A stretch of 64,000 nucleotides of DNA from Acidimicrobiales bacterium (GTDB lineage Bacteria; Actinomycetota; Acidimicrobiia; Acidimicrobiales; SZUA-35), in contig JAHDDW010000007.1 in NCBI GenBank assembly GCA_020629155.1, forward strand, positions 81,525 to 145,524, given 5' to 3'. A program made the translations under genes and the position numbers. The notes beneath the pieces are model-generated. The model was not told the origin of the DNA. It ran no database searches and worked only from the letters and a program-made list of their open reading frames with translations. How positions within the stretch are numbered: the first letter of the stretch is position 1; each line of letters starts with the position of its first letter. This document shows, in pieces, positions 16,713-24,864 of this stretch.

Positions 16713-16892
16713 ATGGACACGCAACAAGATAATAACCCAGACGAGTCGGCCGATATTCCTGGCTGGCGTCGAGTTACTGCACTACTTAGTCTAGGTTCGC
16801 TAACTATTTTGGGTGGCCTAGGGATAGCTAGCCTCTTGGCATTATTCGGCCTTATCACCTGGTATATCTTAGAAAACGCTGTTGCTCAATGA
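16713..16892 (+). CDS. Small membrane protein (59 residues)
   Basis: The frame from ATG 16713 to TGA 16892 encodes 59 residues: an acidic, polar N-terminus (MDTQQDNNPDESADIPGWRR) followed by one long hydrophobic segment (VTALLSLGSLTILGGLGIASLLALFGLITW). The amphipathic GWRR before the helix and the sensible codon pattern argue that it is real. It is divergent from the ylbL-like gene with only 50 bp between starts, so the two probably share a control region. No family is recognised. Confidence 0.65.
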   Translation: MDTQQDNNPDESADIPGWRRVTALLSLGSLTILGGLGIASLLALFGLITWYILENAVAQ

Positions 16893-16921
16893 GCTACCTC
16901 TAGCAAGGCACCCCCACATCA

Positions 16922-17311
16922 CTAACAGCTAGAACAAGATTTCACCAAACAGGACGCTTTGCTATCGTTAGCAGAAAAAGCGGTGATCATTTCTTTGTGC
17001 GATGTGTTAAGCAAAGAGAAGGAAAAGGCCCTTTCCCCCTTGACAAAAACTTTGTTTTTAGAAACCGCAACATCTCTTGTTTTGTAGTAGACCCGTCGAG
17101 TTTTACTCAACTTTCCACTGCGCAATTCAACACGATCATGATAGAGGACAACTGGAATAGCTGTGAGGGCTACTAAACCAAACACAAGCCACAAAAAAGA
17201 TAACAACAAGAAGACTTTAAACGTAGTCTGCACAAAAAAAGAAATAAAAAGGGAAAACTCTGCAATAACAAACAAGGCCACATACGGTGATGTTCTTAGC
17301 TCCATCTCCAC
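16922..17311 (-). CDS. Small membrane protein with PH-like domain
   Basis: A 129-residue protein with two membrane helices (residues about 10-55), then a beta-rich region (YHDRVELRSGKLSKTRRVYYK, VFVKGERAFSF) that resembles a bacterial PH/YdbT-type domain. It ends CLVKSCSSC. The assignment to the PH-like group is a weak judgement by pattern. It converges with the 59-residue gene and has no informative operon partners. Confidence 0.5.
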   Translation of the reverse strand: MEMELRTSPYVALFVIAEFSLFISFFVQTTFKVFLLLSFLWLVFGLVALTAIPVVLYHDRVELRSGKLSKTRRVYYKTRDVAVSKNKVFVKGERAFSFSLLNTSHKEMITAFSANDSKASCLVKSCSSC

Positions 17312-17409
17312 CAGGATAACTATACAAAGAAGAAACCCTATTTAAGATCTAAGCCAAGATGTTTTACAAGAGAAACACCGAGCGACACCCAGAGTTCTCC
17401 CAACATTAC

Positions 17410-17817
17410 TTAACGGCCGAACAACCCTCTTTTGGCTGCCCCAACCTTTTCACCTTCTTTGTCTTCGTCCTCATCTTCAGCCTCTTGAGCTTCAACAACT
17501 TCGCCGCTAGCATCACCAGCTTGCAGGGTTGCTGTTTCGCTATTTTCAAGCGAAGGTTGCGCTAACGAATCTGAAAGCTCAACCCTGTAATAAGGACGAT
17601 ATTCAAAGACAACTTCTTCAAGACGGAAAATACGAGCCTGCTCGACGCCGTCTTCGTTTCTCATTTGCTCTACAAAGCCGACGGCATCATGAATATCATC
17701 CGTTTGGTGATAACCAGGTTTTCCATCCACTCCTCGGTAAATAACCATGTGTGACACGGGATAACTTCTCCTTTTGCTGCCCGAGGGCGAATTAATAGTT
17801 TCTAAAGTTTTTGACAT
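17410..17817 (-). CDS. Conserved hypothetical protein, acidic C-terminus
   Basis: I chose the internal ATG (17817) over that at 17835 because GAGGACGGTGGG lies just before it, giving 135 residues. The first 85 residues form a small domain (SHMVIYRGVDGKPGYHQTDDIHDAVGFVEQMRN, VFEYRPYYRVEL), followed by an acidic linker rich in Glu/Asp and a basic end (KRGLFGR). Not recognised; function unknown. The 160 bp upstream (17836-17997) is AT-rich with no gene. Confidence 0.65.
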   Translation of the reverse strand: MSKTLETINSPSGSKRRSYPVSHMVIYRGVDGKPGYHQTDDIHDAVGFVEQMRNEDGVEQARIFRLEEVVFEYRPYYRVELSDSLAQPSLENSETATLQAGDASGEVVEAQEAEDEDEDKEGEKVGAAKRGLFGR

Positions 17818-17997
17818 CCCACCGTCCTCTAGCATTCCAGATTAGAAAGCTAATTGAAAGCAAATTTGAATTAAATTTACTGAGCCCCTCAGGTAATATC
17901 CATAACCTAGTCGAAAAACTTCTAAAAATAAACTACAACACGAGCTACTTGAACAAGATTGCCCAACATAATATATTTTTTGGGTACTGTCGTTTCG

Positions 17998-18435
17998 CTA
18001 GCATTTTGCAGAAACCCATGCGGAAACTTTTGCACCGACTTCTTTTTTCCAAATCGGCGCCTCTTTTTTTAGCGTATCGATTCCATAGGTTGCGGCCGCA
18101 AAAGCTTCTTTTCGATGCGGCGCTGAAACAGCCACGATCACAGCGGGTTCAGCTACTGACACTTTCCCGACACGATGCAACATAGCAACTTTAAAAACAG
18201 ATCCCCAGGACTGTCTTATCTGATCGGCTATCTTTTGAAAAGACTCCAGACAGAACTCGCCATAGGCTTCATACTCCAAGTAATCGACTCGTTCACCTTC
18301 GCTAGTGGAGTCGCGGGTTGTCCCACTGAAAAGAACAACAGCGCCACATGTTGACGAAGGCATCCACTCATACACCTCACCAACGCTGATAGGCGACGAA
18401 CTAAGTTCAAGCCATAACGTTTCGTTCTTTTCCAT
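17998..18435 (-). CDS. moaE: Molybdopterin synthase large subunit MoaE
   Basis: A 145-residue protein with the MoaE signatures FSGTTRD (about residue 36), LEYEAYGE, HRVGKVSVAEPAVIVAVSAPHR and the catalytic lysine region KKEAPIWKKEV. With MoaD it converts cyclic pyranopterin phosphate to molybdopterin. No moaD or other molybdenum cofactor gene is present in the window, so its partner is elsewhere. ATG at 18435. Confidence 0.93.
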   Translation of the reverse strand: MEKNETLWLELSSSPISVGEVYEWMPSSTCGAVVLFSGTTRDSTSEGERVDYLEYEAYGEFCLESFQKIADQIRQSWGSVFKVAMLHRVGKVSVAEPAVIVAVSAPHRKEAFAAATYGIDTLKKEAPIWKKEVGAKVSAWVSAKC

Positions 18436-18572
18436 ACCACTCTCCTACGTGACGACGATTACAATGGTTTTTCTTGCTGAGTACTGGCATAAGCGTAGAC
18501 CAATCATTTCAAAACACACCACTAGCTCGGGGGTGCCACCACAATGGGCGCCTTTAGCGCTATTCTGGCTTT

Positions 18573-18722
18573 GTGAGCGACAAACCAGCCAAAAAACATA
18601 CGCTACCTTCTAGCAAAAAACGCACCTGGCTTCACCCTTCAGAAAATGTTTCTCACTCAACGCTTGCAAAGGTGATCCCTCTGAGAAGAGCTAGCGTTTC
18701 AGAAACCGACGAAGCAGAATAA
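18573..18722 (+). CDS. Possible 49-residue small protein with TWLHPSE motif
   Basis: The frame from GTG 18573 to TAA 18722 reads MSDKPAKKHTLPSSKKR, then TWLHPSENVSHSTLAKVIPL and an acidic end. The W-HPSE stretch resembles a juxtamembrane motif I recall from actinobacterial membrane proteins, though no membrane helix follows here. TATTCT sits exactly 6 nt before the GTG, as in the leaderless antitoxin genes, but without a -35 box. It overlaps the 3' end of the epimerase gene by 32 bp, so coding is uncertain. The rest of 18436-18690 shows nothing else. Confidence 0.35.
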   Translation: MSDKPAKKHTLPSSKKRTWLHPSENVSHSTLAKVIPLRRASVSETDEAE

Positions 18723-19728
18723 AGCTTCCGCCCAATACACCAGCCAAAACAGCCCCAAGTGCAGCAAGCGAAAGCTCTTGCCTATTTTTGTTTAGCAACG
18801 TACTTGTAAGCGTTGCAGGCTCGCTGGCAACATACGCCTCTTCGTTTGAATACGATGCTGACCAGCCTTCACTTTGCAGCTTGTCGGTTGCCAGCACCCA
18901 CGGCAAACTTACATAGGGTTCAAGCCCTGCAGCGTCTTGCGAACCGCGCCAAACTTTAACCCCCAACATATACCAATCTCGCAAACGCCCAGGCAGACGA
19001 TAGCGAGGTTCAACGTTAAGGTCACGAATAGCATCGGCACCAATCCAACTAGAAGGCGACACGTTGTAGACCGTTTCCAGTTGCCTTGTTGCTACCAAAG
19101 CAAGCGCAGAAGCTAAATCATCTGCATGCAAAAACTGCACTGGAGGGTCAATCTGATCAGGACGCACAGAATTGGCTCGACGAATCTCAGATGATATCCA
19201 ACTCATACTCTTTGGCGCAACGGTTGTTGTAGGACGCAAAATGCACACACTACCACCGTTATCTTGTGCCCAACCAGTCGCCACTTTTTCAAGCGAGGCC
19301 TTGACCTTTGCATGATCGCAACTTGGAATAGGACGAATAGGTTGATGTTCTGTCAGAGGCACCGGGTTATCGCTATGAGCACCATAGACCATAGCCGAAG
19401 AAAGCAATACCAGGTGGCGACACGACGCTTCGTTCATAGAACCAAGCGTGGCTTGCAACGTTTCTTGCGCTATGACCACATCGGCACGCTTGCGGCTATC
19501 TTCCGCCAAATAAATAACAGTGTCACAATTCTCTAAAAAAGACGCAAAAGATTTTTCTAAAACATCAACACGCACAGCCTCAATTTTTGACGAAACAAAC
19601 GACTGAAAACGCTTATCAATTGCAACTATACGACCACAAATAGGGTCATCGTTTAACGCAGCGACTACTCGCTTGCCAATAATTCCTGCTGAACCTACTA
19701 TCGCAATCGCTCTCATTTCATCTAGCAT
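18691..19728 (-). CDS. Membrane-anchored NAD-dependent epimerase/SDR
   Basis: A 345-residue extended-SDR protein. The nucleotide-binding motif is GSAGIIGKRV near residue 11; a YG-type segment (SSAMVYGAHSDN) follows at about 110, although the classical YxxxK is not clear. C-terminal to the SDR fold there is one membrane helix (ALGAVLAGVLGGSFILL) with a basic end, suggesting it sits on the membrane. The substrate is unknown. The start may be 19728 or four codons later (MRAIAIVG). The neighbouring DUF2342 gene starts divergently only 6 bp away. Confidence 0.8.
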   Translation of the reverse strand: MLDEMRAIAIVGSAGIIGKRVVAALNDDPICGRIVAIDKRFQSFVSSKIEAVRVDVLEKSFASFLENCDTVIYLAEDSRKRADVVIAQETLQATLGSMNEASCRHLVLLSSAMVYGAHSDNPVPLTEHQPIRPIPSCDHAKVKASLEKVATGWAQDNGGSVCILRPTTTVAPKSMSWISSEIRRANSVRPDQIDPPVQFLHADDLASALALVATRQLETVYNVSPSSWIGADAIRDLNVEPRYRLPGRLRDWYMLGVKVWRGSQDAAGLEPYVSLPWVLATDKLQSEGWSASYSNEEAYVASEPATLTSTLLNKNRQELSLAALGAVLAGVLGGSFILLRRFLKR

Positions 19729-19734
19729 GCCTTT

Positions 19735-20967
19735 GTGAGCTCAAATTTTCCACCTAATAACGAATTTCCTTTTTTTAACTTCTCGCAGATGTTCGGCGGC
19801 GCATCAAATCAAGACCCTTGGCAGAACGCTGCAAACATGGCGCGGTCGATTGCCGCTGAAGGACAATCTGAACCTAACGTCGACCCGAAAGATCGTAAAG
19901 CGATCGAAGACCTGAGTCGAGTGGCAGAACTACAGGTGAAAGAAGCTATCCATTTTGACCTACCATCGTCAATCAAAATAGACGTTGTCACCAGAGGCGA
20001 CTGGAGCGAGCAAAGCCTCAAACATTACCGTCCTTTGTTTGAACAGTTCGGCAACGCTATGGGCAACATCGAAATGGGAGAGCAAGCGCAAAGCGACCCG
20101 ATGAGCGCGATGCTTAACCAGATGATGCAGGGACTAGGCCCATCGCTGGTTGCGACAAGCGCTGCATCGATGATCGGCCATTTAGGCAGCAAAGCCACAG
20201 GCCAATATGACCTGCCGATCCCCCGACAAACCGACACCATTTTGGTGGTGCCACAAACGCTGAACACGCTAGCCGAGCAATGGTCAGTTCCCGTTGAAGA
20301 GCTCCAGCTATGGATTCTTTTGAAAGAATATTTAACACATGGCGTGCTTTCGATCCCCCATGTGCAGGCACGGCTGGAAAGCCTACTTCTTGATTTTGCG
20401 TCAGCGTTTAAGATGGATACCGAAGTTATCGGCGATCAGTTTGGCTCTATCGGCTCTTTGAGCGATATGCGCGAACTTGAACAGTTGAGCGATCAGTTCT
20501 CCTCACCTGACGCTGTGTTGTCAATGATGCGCACTGGGGCTCATGATCTTTTGATGCCACAGCTCGATGCGCTTGTCGCCATTGTGATTGGCTATGTAAG
20601 CCACACCATGGATACCATCGGCGAGACGCTGCTGCCTAACCACAAAACCATTACAAACAACTTTTACATGCGCTGGATGAGCGATAACCCAGCAGATAGA
20701 TTCATGGAACAACTTCTTGGACTTGAGCTGAACGAAAACACAATCGTTCGAGGCAATAGCTTTATCAAAGGCATAGTTGAACGCGCTGGTCAAGCTGGTA
20801 TCGAAAAACTGTGGGCCGACGAGCTTGACATGCCAACAGCTGCTGAAGTCGATGCGCCAGGGCTGTGGCTTGCACGTGTAAACTTCTCTACTGATCAGAA
20901 CGCAGAAGCTAAACCCGATGCATTTGAAGTACCTGACGATCTTTCAGGCCTCGACGATCTAGAGTAA
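19735..20967 (+). CDS. DUF2342 / zinc-metalloprotease-like protein, degenerate metal site
   Basis: A 410-residue member of the actinobacterial DUF2342 ('coenzyme F420 biosynthesis-associated', zincin-like) family, recognised by QWSVPVEELQLWILLKEYLTHG, IPHVQARLESLL and the C-terminal GLE-LNE helical part. Family members usually carry HExxH where this protein has LKEYLTH, so the first zinc-binding His is missing and the protein is probably not a working protease. Start GTG 19735 has no Shine-Dalgarno. RarD follows 12 bp later and is likely co-transcribed. Confidence 0.8.
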   Translation: MSSNFPPNNEFPFFNFSQMFGGASNQDPWQNAANMARSIAAEGQSEPNVDPKDRKAIEDLSRVAELQVKEAIHFDLPSSIKIDVVTRGDWSEQSLKHYRPLFEQFGNAMGNIEMGEQAQSDPMSAMLNQMMQGLGPSLVATSAASMIGHLGSKATGQYDLPIPRQTDTILVVPQTLNTLAEQWSVPVEELQLWILLKEYLTHGVLSIPHVQARLESLLLDFASAFKMDTEVIGDQFGSIGSLSDMRELEQLSDQFSSPDAVLSMMRTGAHDLLMPQLDALVAIVIGYVSHTMDTIGETLLPNHKTITNNFYMRWMSDNPADRFMEQLLGLELNENTIVRGNSFIKGIVERAGQAGIEKLWADELDMPTAAEVDAPGLWLARVNFSTDQNAEAKPDAFEVPDDLSGLDDLE

Positions 20968-20979
20968 GATCTCGCCTAT

Positions 20980-21888
20980 ATGAGAAATCCAGTTGTCCGA
21001 ATTGTTTCGGCATATATCATTTGGGGAGTATCACCTCTCTTCTGGATTCTTCTTTCACATCTAGAAGCATTAGACCAGCTAGTCTGGAGAGCCATTTTCT
21101 CTTGGCTGATTCTTAGCGCTGCATTGGTCGTATTTGCGTTTCGCAGAAAACGAAATTCTCGGACAAAGCGTGACATTTTTTTCGAAGGCACTATATCTGA
21201 ACATTGGCTAACTTTTTTAGCGGCTTTAACGTTGTTTGCTCACTGGCTTTTCTTCTTGTGGGCTATTGCTACAGAAAGAACACTTCAAAGTTCCTTAGGC
21301 TATTTCGTAAGCCCACTTCTCACCTTTGCCGTTGGTGTTTTGTTTCTCCATGAAGTGGCTACGAAAACACAAAAAGCAGCTATGACTATTGCAGGTTGTG
21401 GCGCTGGTATACTTTGTTTTGATTTATCAACAGCACCGCATATCACGCTAGGAATTGCTGGCACGTTCACACTCTATGGTCTGCTCAAGAAGAAGAGTCG
21501 ACTTCCGACAACGACAGGGTTTGCCATAGAATTATCGATCATCGCACCATTAGCCATTATGGGCGCTGGTATCCGTCAGTTTCAAGGCACAAACATAGAT
21601 TTCACTTTGCGCAATATCGCATTACTGCTGCTCGGCGCCGCACTTTTTACGCTTCTGCCGTTTATGCTTTTCTCATCAGGAGCGCAAGATCTACCTTTAA
21701 CTCTCGCCGGCCTTCTGCTATATATCAACCCAGTACTGCAATTTTTTGTGGGTTGGCTCATCTTAGGCGAAGGTATTGAACTACTTCAGTTTGGTTCGTT
21801 TGTGCTTATCTGGATCGCGATATTACTAATACTGAAAGACCACTTTCTACAACTTTTCAAACCCATTTTCATAAGAAAACTACAATAA
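20980..21888 (+). CDS. rarD: RarD-type EamA transporter
   Basis: A 302-residue, ten-helix DMT transporter. The opening VSAYIIWGVSPLFWILLSHL, RAIFSWLIL, and ATERTLQSSLGYFVSPLL match RarD ('chloramphenicol-sensitive protein'), as does the final LLLYINPVLQFFVGWLILGE. The physiological substrate is not known. ATG at 20980, directly after the DUF2342 gene. Confidence 0.9.
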   Translation: MRNPVVRIVSAYIIWGVSPLFWILLSHLEALDQLVWRAIFSWLILSAALVVFAFRRKRNSRTKRDIFFEGTISEHWLTFLAALTLFAHWLFFLWAIATERTLQSSLGYFVSPLLTFAVGVLFLHEVATKTQKAAMTIAGCGAGILCFDLSTAPHITLGIAGTFTLYGLLKKKSRLPTTTGFAIELSIIAPLAIMGAGIRQFQGTNIDFTLRNIALLLLGAALFTLLPFMLFSSGAQDLPLTLAGLLLYINPVLQFFVGWLILGEGIELLQFGSFVLIWIAILLILKDHFLQLFKPIFIRKLQ

Positions 21889-21891
21889 CTC

Positions 21892-22194
21892 TCACTTCGG
21901 GCCAAGTGGAACGGTCTCTAAACCTTCGATATGAGAAAAATCTTTATCTAACGTCAGCAGTGGCAATGCTTTGTCTAAACAAATCGCTGCGATCCAAATA
22001 TCATTTGTCCCAATAGGCCTGCCATTTTTACGAAGGGCTGCGAAGATCTGAGCGAATCTTTGCGTCGTTGATTAATCCACGGTAGATCCTCGACGTTAGG
22101 GCTTTCTAGAAAACTTTTAAGAAGTCGTTCGTTTCAAACGTTTTTTGCCTCCATTAAATTCAGAATACGCACTTCTGTCATGAACCAGTTTCAT
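21892..22194 (-). pseudogene. Decayed VapC-type PIN toxin
   Basis: The C-terminal part reads AALRKNGRPIGTNDIWIAA and LPLLTLDKDFSHIEGL, the acidic-site region of a PIN ribonuclease, close to the intact VapC at 45993. Upstream, an in-frame TAA (in the TVD*STTQRFAQIF stretch) and at least one frameshift interrupt it, and the N-terminal Asp-containing part is deleted. It begins with an ATGA overlap with the antitoxin remnant, the usual vapBC arrangement. Confidence 0.8.
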
Positions 22195-22334
22195 GACCAT
22201 AGTTTTTCATCAACTTGCGAAAGCTCAACCATAGCTTCATCAAAGTTTGAGTCAAGGGTACCCGCTCCGAAAAGCCAATCAAATCGTTCCTCAAAAACTC
22301 GAATGTTTCTGATTGTGCATTGGACAACTGACAT
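22191..22334 (-). pseudogene. Remnant of a VapB/FitA-like antitoxin
   Basis: From ATG 22334 the frame encodes 47 residues: MSVVQCTIRNI, like a ribbon-helix-helix start, joined to a C-terminal tail (DWLFGAGTL, NFDEAMVELSQVDEKLWS). The tail resembles that of the intact antitoxin at 45733 (SFDEEV, IDESMWQS). The helix-helix part is missing, so DNA binding is probably lost. Confidence 0.65.
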
Positions 22335-22359
22335 GCCTACAGTGTATACACTGTAGGCA
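22334..22359. promoter_or_regulatory. Perfect 26-bp palindrome, operator of the decayed vapBC
   Basis: TGCCTACAGTGTA joins directly to its reverse complement. Its last base is the A of the antitoxin ATG. On the minus strand it contains TACACT ending 6 nt before ATG. It was probably the autoregulatory site. Confidence 0.7.
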
Positions 22360-22441
22360 CAGAAGCTAAAGTAGCGAAAATGTGCACCAAGTCCTGTTTC
22401 TACCAAGCCGTTTACAGCAATGCTGGTGTTAAGATCACTAA

Positions 22442-24328
22442 TTAAATTGCTCTAGGCAATCCCAAGGTATGCCTGTTACCAGTCATCATGTGATTTGGGG
22501 CTACGCTGAAGGATTGCACGGCCCTATTGTCTTGATGAACTCTTCTCATCAATGGGGCTGCTTCTATCCATCTATCCCATCTTCCTTCGATAGGAGTGAA
22601 TGCAATTCTTTGCATAGGATCACCCAATACAAAAGCTCCTACAAAAGAGCTTCCATCTGACGGGAATAAATCAGAAGCATCAGAACCAAGACTTGAGCCT
22701 ATATCTGGAAGCATCACGCCCGTAGGCGCTTCTATTGGTAACGCCATTTCACGAGCGAGGTCGACGAACCAAAATTTCTTCCTTCCATCTTTTCCTCTTT
22801 CAACCACTAACAATTCGGGGTCAACGGATTGCTTTCTTCTATCAGCAAGAGCCTTACTCATATAGCGATCTGCTTCCCCGCTGCTAACCTTTCTTTGTTG
22901 TGGGGCCATTTCAAGAGCCATCGCAATCTGTCCTTGACTACACTGGGAAGCTATGTGCTTAATATCTTGCACCATCTTTACAATATCTCGCGAAAGTAAA
23001 GGGTCGCTACCAGACTGAACAAGCAACTCTCCTAATCTGTCTGTGCTACTTTCCAGACTATTCGTTCCATGAAATACCCTGGACAAACGACCGAAAATCC
23101 CTCCAAGTTCGTTAAGTTGACTCTGAAGATTGTCATCATCTACTTTCCTTAACTCTCGGAATATTTTTGACACAGAAATAGATCGCTCAAACTGTGTAGC
23201 TTTCCACGTAGAACCAAAACCATTAGGAGGGCAAAGTCTTTGATTCAGGTCTTGAAAATATTGCGATGCAAACGCATCCATCGCTGGACCAACAACGTTG
23301 CCTTTGGGCTGTCTAATAGAAATTTGATACTCTAAAGCAATATTCTGCAAAAGAATTTCTACAATATTTCTCAGTGCATAACTAGCGCTTAGTGGCAAAA
23401 ATTTTTCATCAATTGGCAAACTTTTCGCTTGAAAGGCTATATGACCGATATTTCGAGGTCCACCTTGCGAATCTGCGGAATCGTTATCAACATGAACTAT
23501 CATCTTGAATGTCTTTGAAGCAAAGTTACCAGCATGAAGGTCTGAGACCAAGAATGGAGTGTAACGATCTATTTCGTCCAATCCCAGCCGAAAGGACTCT
23601 CTCCATGTATCACTTAAACTGGAGATATGGCCTAGTTCGTCTATTTTATTCTCAGTCAGGTGTTTTCCCACGTGCCATCGTGTGGACTCAATAAATATGT
23701 CACTTAGACGAACGAAGTATGAGTAAGCCAAGGCGATAGGGTCAGGGCCAGACATTACCACCACATCTTGTTCTACTCCATCAACAAGATATGAGGTATG
23801 AACTATATCAGATAGAACATCGAAAATGTCATAGATTTCCTGAGCTTGCTCATCGTCGTATGCATCACGAAGTTTTTTCATGCGATCCAAAGTCGCTTGC
23901 AGTCTTTTAGCTTCTAAGTCGGCTCCAATTTCTGCATCTGCTTCTAGGATACTTCGATCTAATCCCGACCCTATATAGTCTTCTCCGTATTCCGCCACTT
24001 GGGAATCTCGATGCTCTTCAAGTGAACGCAAGATGCGACCACGGAAATCATCATCTACTAACGCTAAGCGATATGAAAGAGTAATCTCCGATAGATTTCT
24101 TACCAGAAGAGGCAAGGCAGCAACATCTTCAGACCTCATCATTTCCACAAACTCACGAGCCAAAGCAATATAGTGCATGCGCAATATCATGGCTTCTTTA
24201 GATTGAGGCAGATCAAAAAAGAAATAGGAAAGCAAAAGACCTTCGAAACGAGTTAACGTTGCATCTAAATTTGGTTTTTTTAGCCTTTTCTTACCCACCA
24301 AAATCAGTCTAGCAACAACCAGCCACAA
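22442..24328 (-). CDS. Uncharacterised 628-residue protein
   Basis: No family recognised with confidence. The protein is soluble and mostly helical. Residues 30-110 (ILRMHYIALAREFVEMMRSE, LPLLVRNLSEITLSYRLAL) have a helical Arg-Asn-Glu pattern faintly like DUF5677. The middle part contains YALRNIVEILLQNIALEYQ, and the C-terminal third is less regular with Gly/Pro loops. The start is uncertain: TTG 24328 has no ribosome site, and the ATG of MILRMHY about 45 codons in is an alternative. It lies next to a decayed vapBC pair, consistent with an accessory insertion. Confidence 0.55.
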   Translation of the reverse strand: MWLVVARLILVGKKRLKKPNLDATLTRFEGLLLSYFFFDLPQSKEAMILRMHYIALAREFVEMMRSEDVAALPLLVRNLSEITLSYRLALVDDDFRGRILRSLEEHRDSQVAEYGEDYIGSGLDRSILEADAEIGADLEAKRLQATLDRMKKLRDAYDDEQAQEIYDIFDVLSDIVHTSYLVDGVEQDVVVMSGPDPIALAYSYFVRLSDIFIESTRWHVGKHLTENKIDELGHISSLSDTWRESFRLGLDEIDRYTPFLVSDLHAGNFASKTFKMIVHVDNDSADSQGGPRNIGHIAFQAKSLPIDEKFLPLSASYALRNIVEILLQNIALEYQISIRQPKGNVVGPAMDAFASQYFQDLNQRLCPPNGFGSTWKATQFERSISVSKIFRELRKVDDDNLQSQLNELGGIFGRLSRVFHGTNSLESSTDRLGELLVQSGSDPLLSRDIVKMVQDIKHIASQCSQGQIAMALEMAPQQRKVSSGEADRYMSKALADRRKQSVDPELLVVERGKDGRKKFWFVDLAREMALPIEAPTGVMLPDIGSSLGSDASDLFPSDGSSFVGAFVLGDPMQRIAFTPIEGRWDRWIEAAPLMRRVHQDNRAVQSFSVAPNHMMTGNRHTLGLPRAI

Positions 24329-24349
24329 ATCTAAAAACTTTTTACATGT

Positions 24350-24796
24350 TCAACGCAGACCTGGAGGAACAAGGCACTGTCCACCGACTTCAATAACAGG
24401 GTGTTCGTATGGGTGCAGTTCACACAGTTCACCAAGAAATTTGTGGAGCTTTTCTTCTGACACAATTTCTTTATCAACGTACGTCAGAAAAGTTATCGTC
24501 TTGACAATTTCACTTTCGCCAATAACGCCTACACCAGGATCTGAACCCTCGCCAGGGGTGTATCCTTCAACTGCTAAGCCAAGCTGATACACCGCTGTAT
24601 ATTTGCCGACTCTTCCTACTGGGTCGCTTGTTTGAAGAAGAGTATACGCCTTTTCCAGCCATGGGCTTAGAACAAACAATTCTTTCGCTTCTAGCATGCG
24701 AACATCCTGCGCAGTGATCCCACCGTTCACAAAACATGCTGCATCTTGTACTATCGGAAAGGTTGTAAATATTTTCGTATAACGTATAAATTCCAT
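24350..24796 (-). CDS. Stand-alone NIF3/YqfO insert-like (CutA-fold) domain protein
   Basis: I chose the ATG at 24796 (AAGAGAACAGT before it), giving 148 residues. The last 100 residues follow the pattern of the YqfO/NIF3 insert domain: LFVLSPWLEKAYTLLQ, then GRVGKYTAVYQ, a Gly-rich loop, GVIGESEIVKT and the hallmark ELHPYEHPVIEV. This domain has a PII/CutA-like fold and here lacks the surrounding NIF3 hydrolase halves. It lies 68 bp downstream of ribB, so it may share the riboflavin transcript. Function unknown. Confidence 0.7.
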   Translation of the reverse strand: MEFIRYTKIFTTFPIVQDAACFVNGGITAQDVRMLEAKELFVLSPWLEKAYTLLQTSDPVGRVGKYTAVYQLGLAVEGYTPGEGSDPGVGVIGESEIVKTITFLTYVDKEIVSEEKLHKFLGELCELHPYEHPVIEVGGQCLVPPGLR

Positions 24797-24864
24797 ACTG
24801 TTCTCTTTTGATCCCGTCATAGCTCGCACATCAAGCCAATACTACCCTACGCACTCCGTTACTT

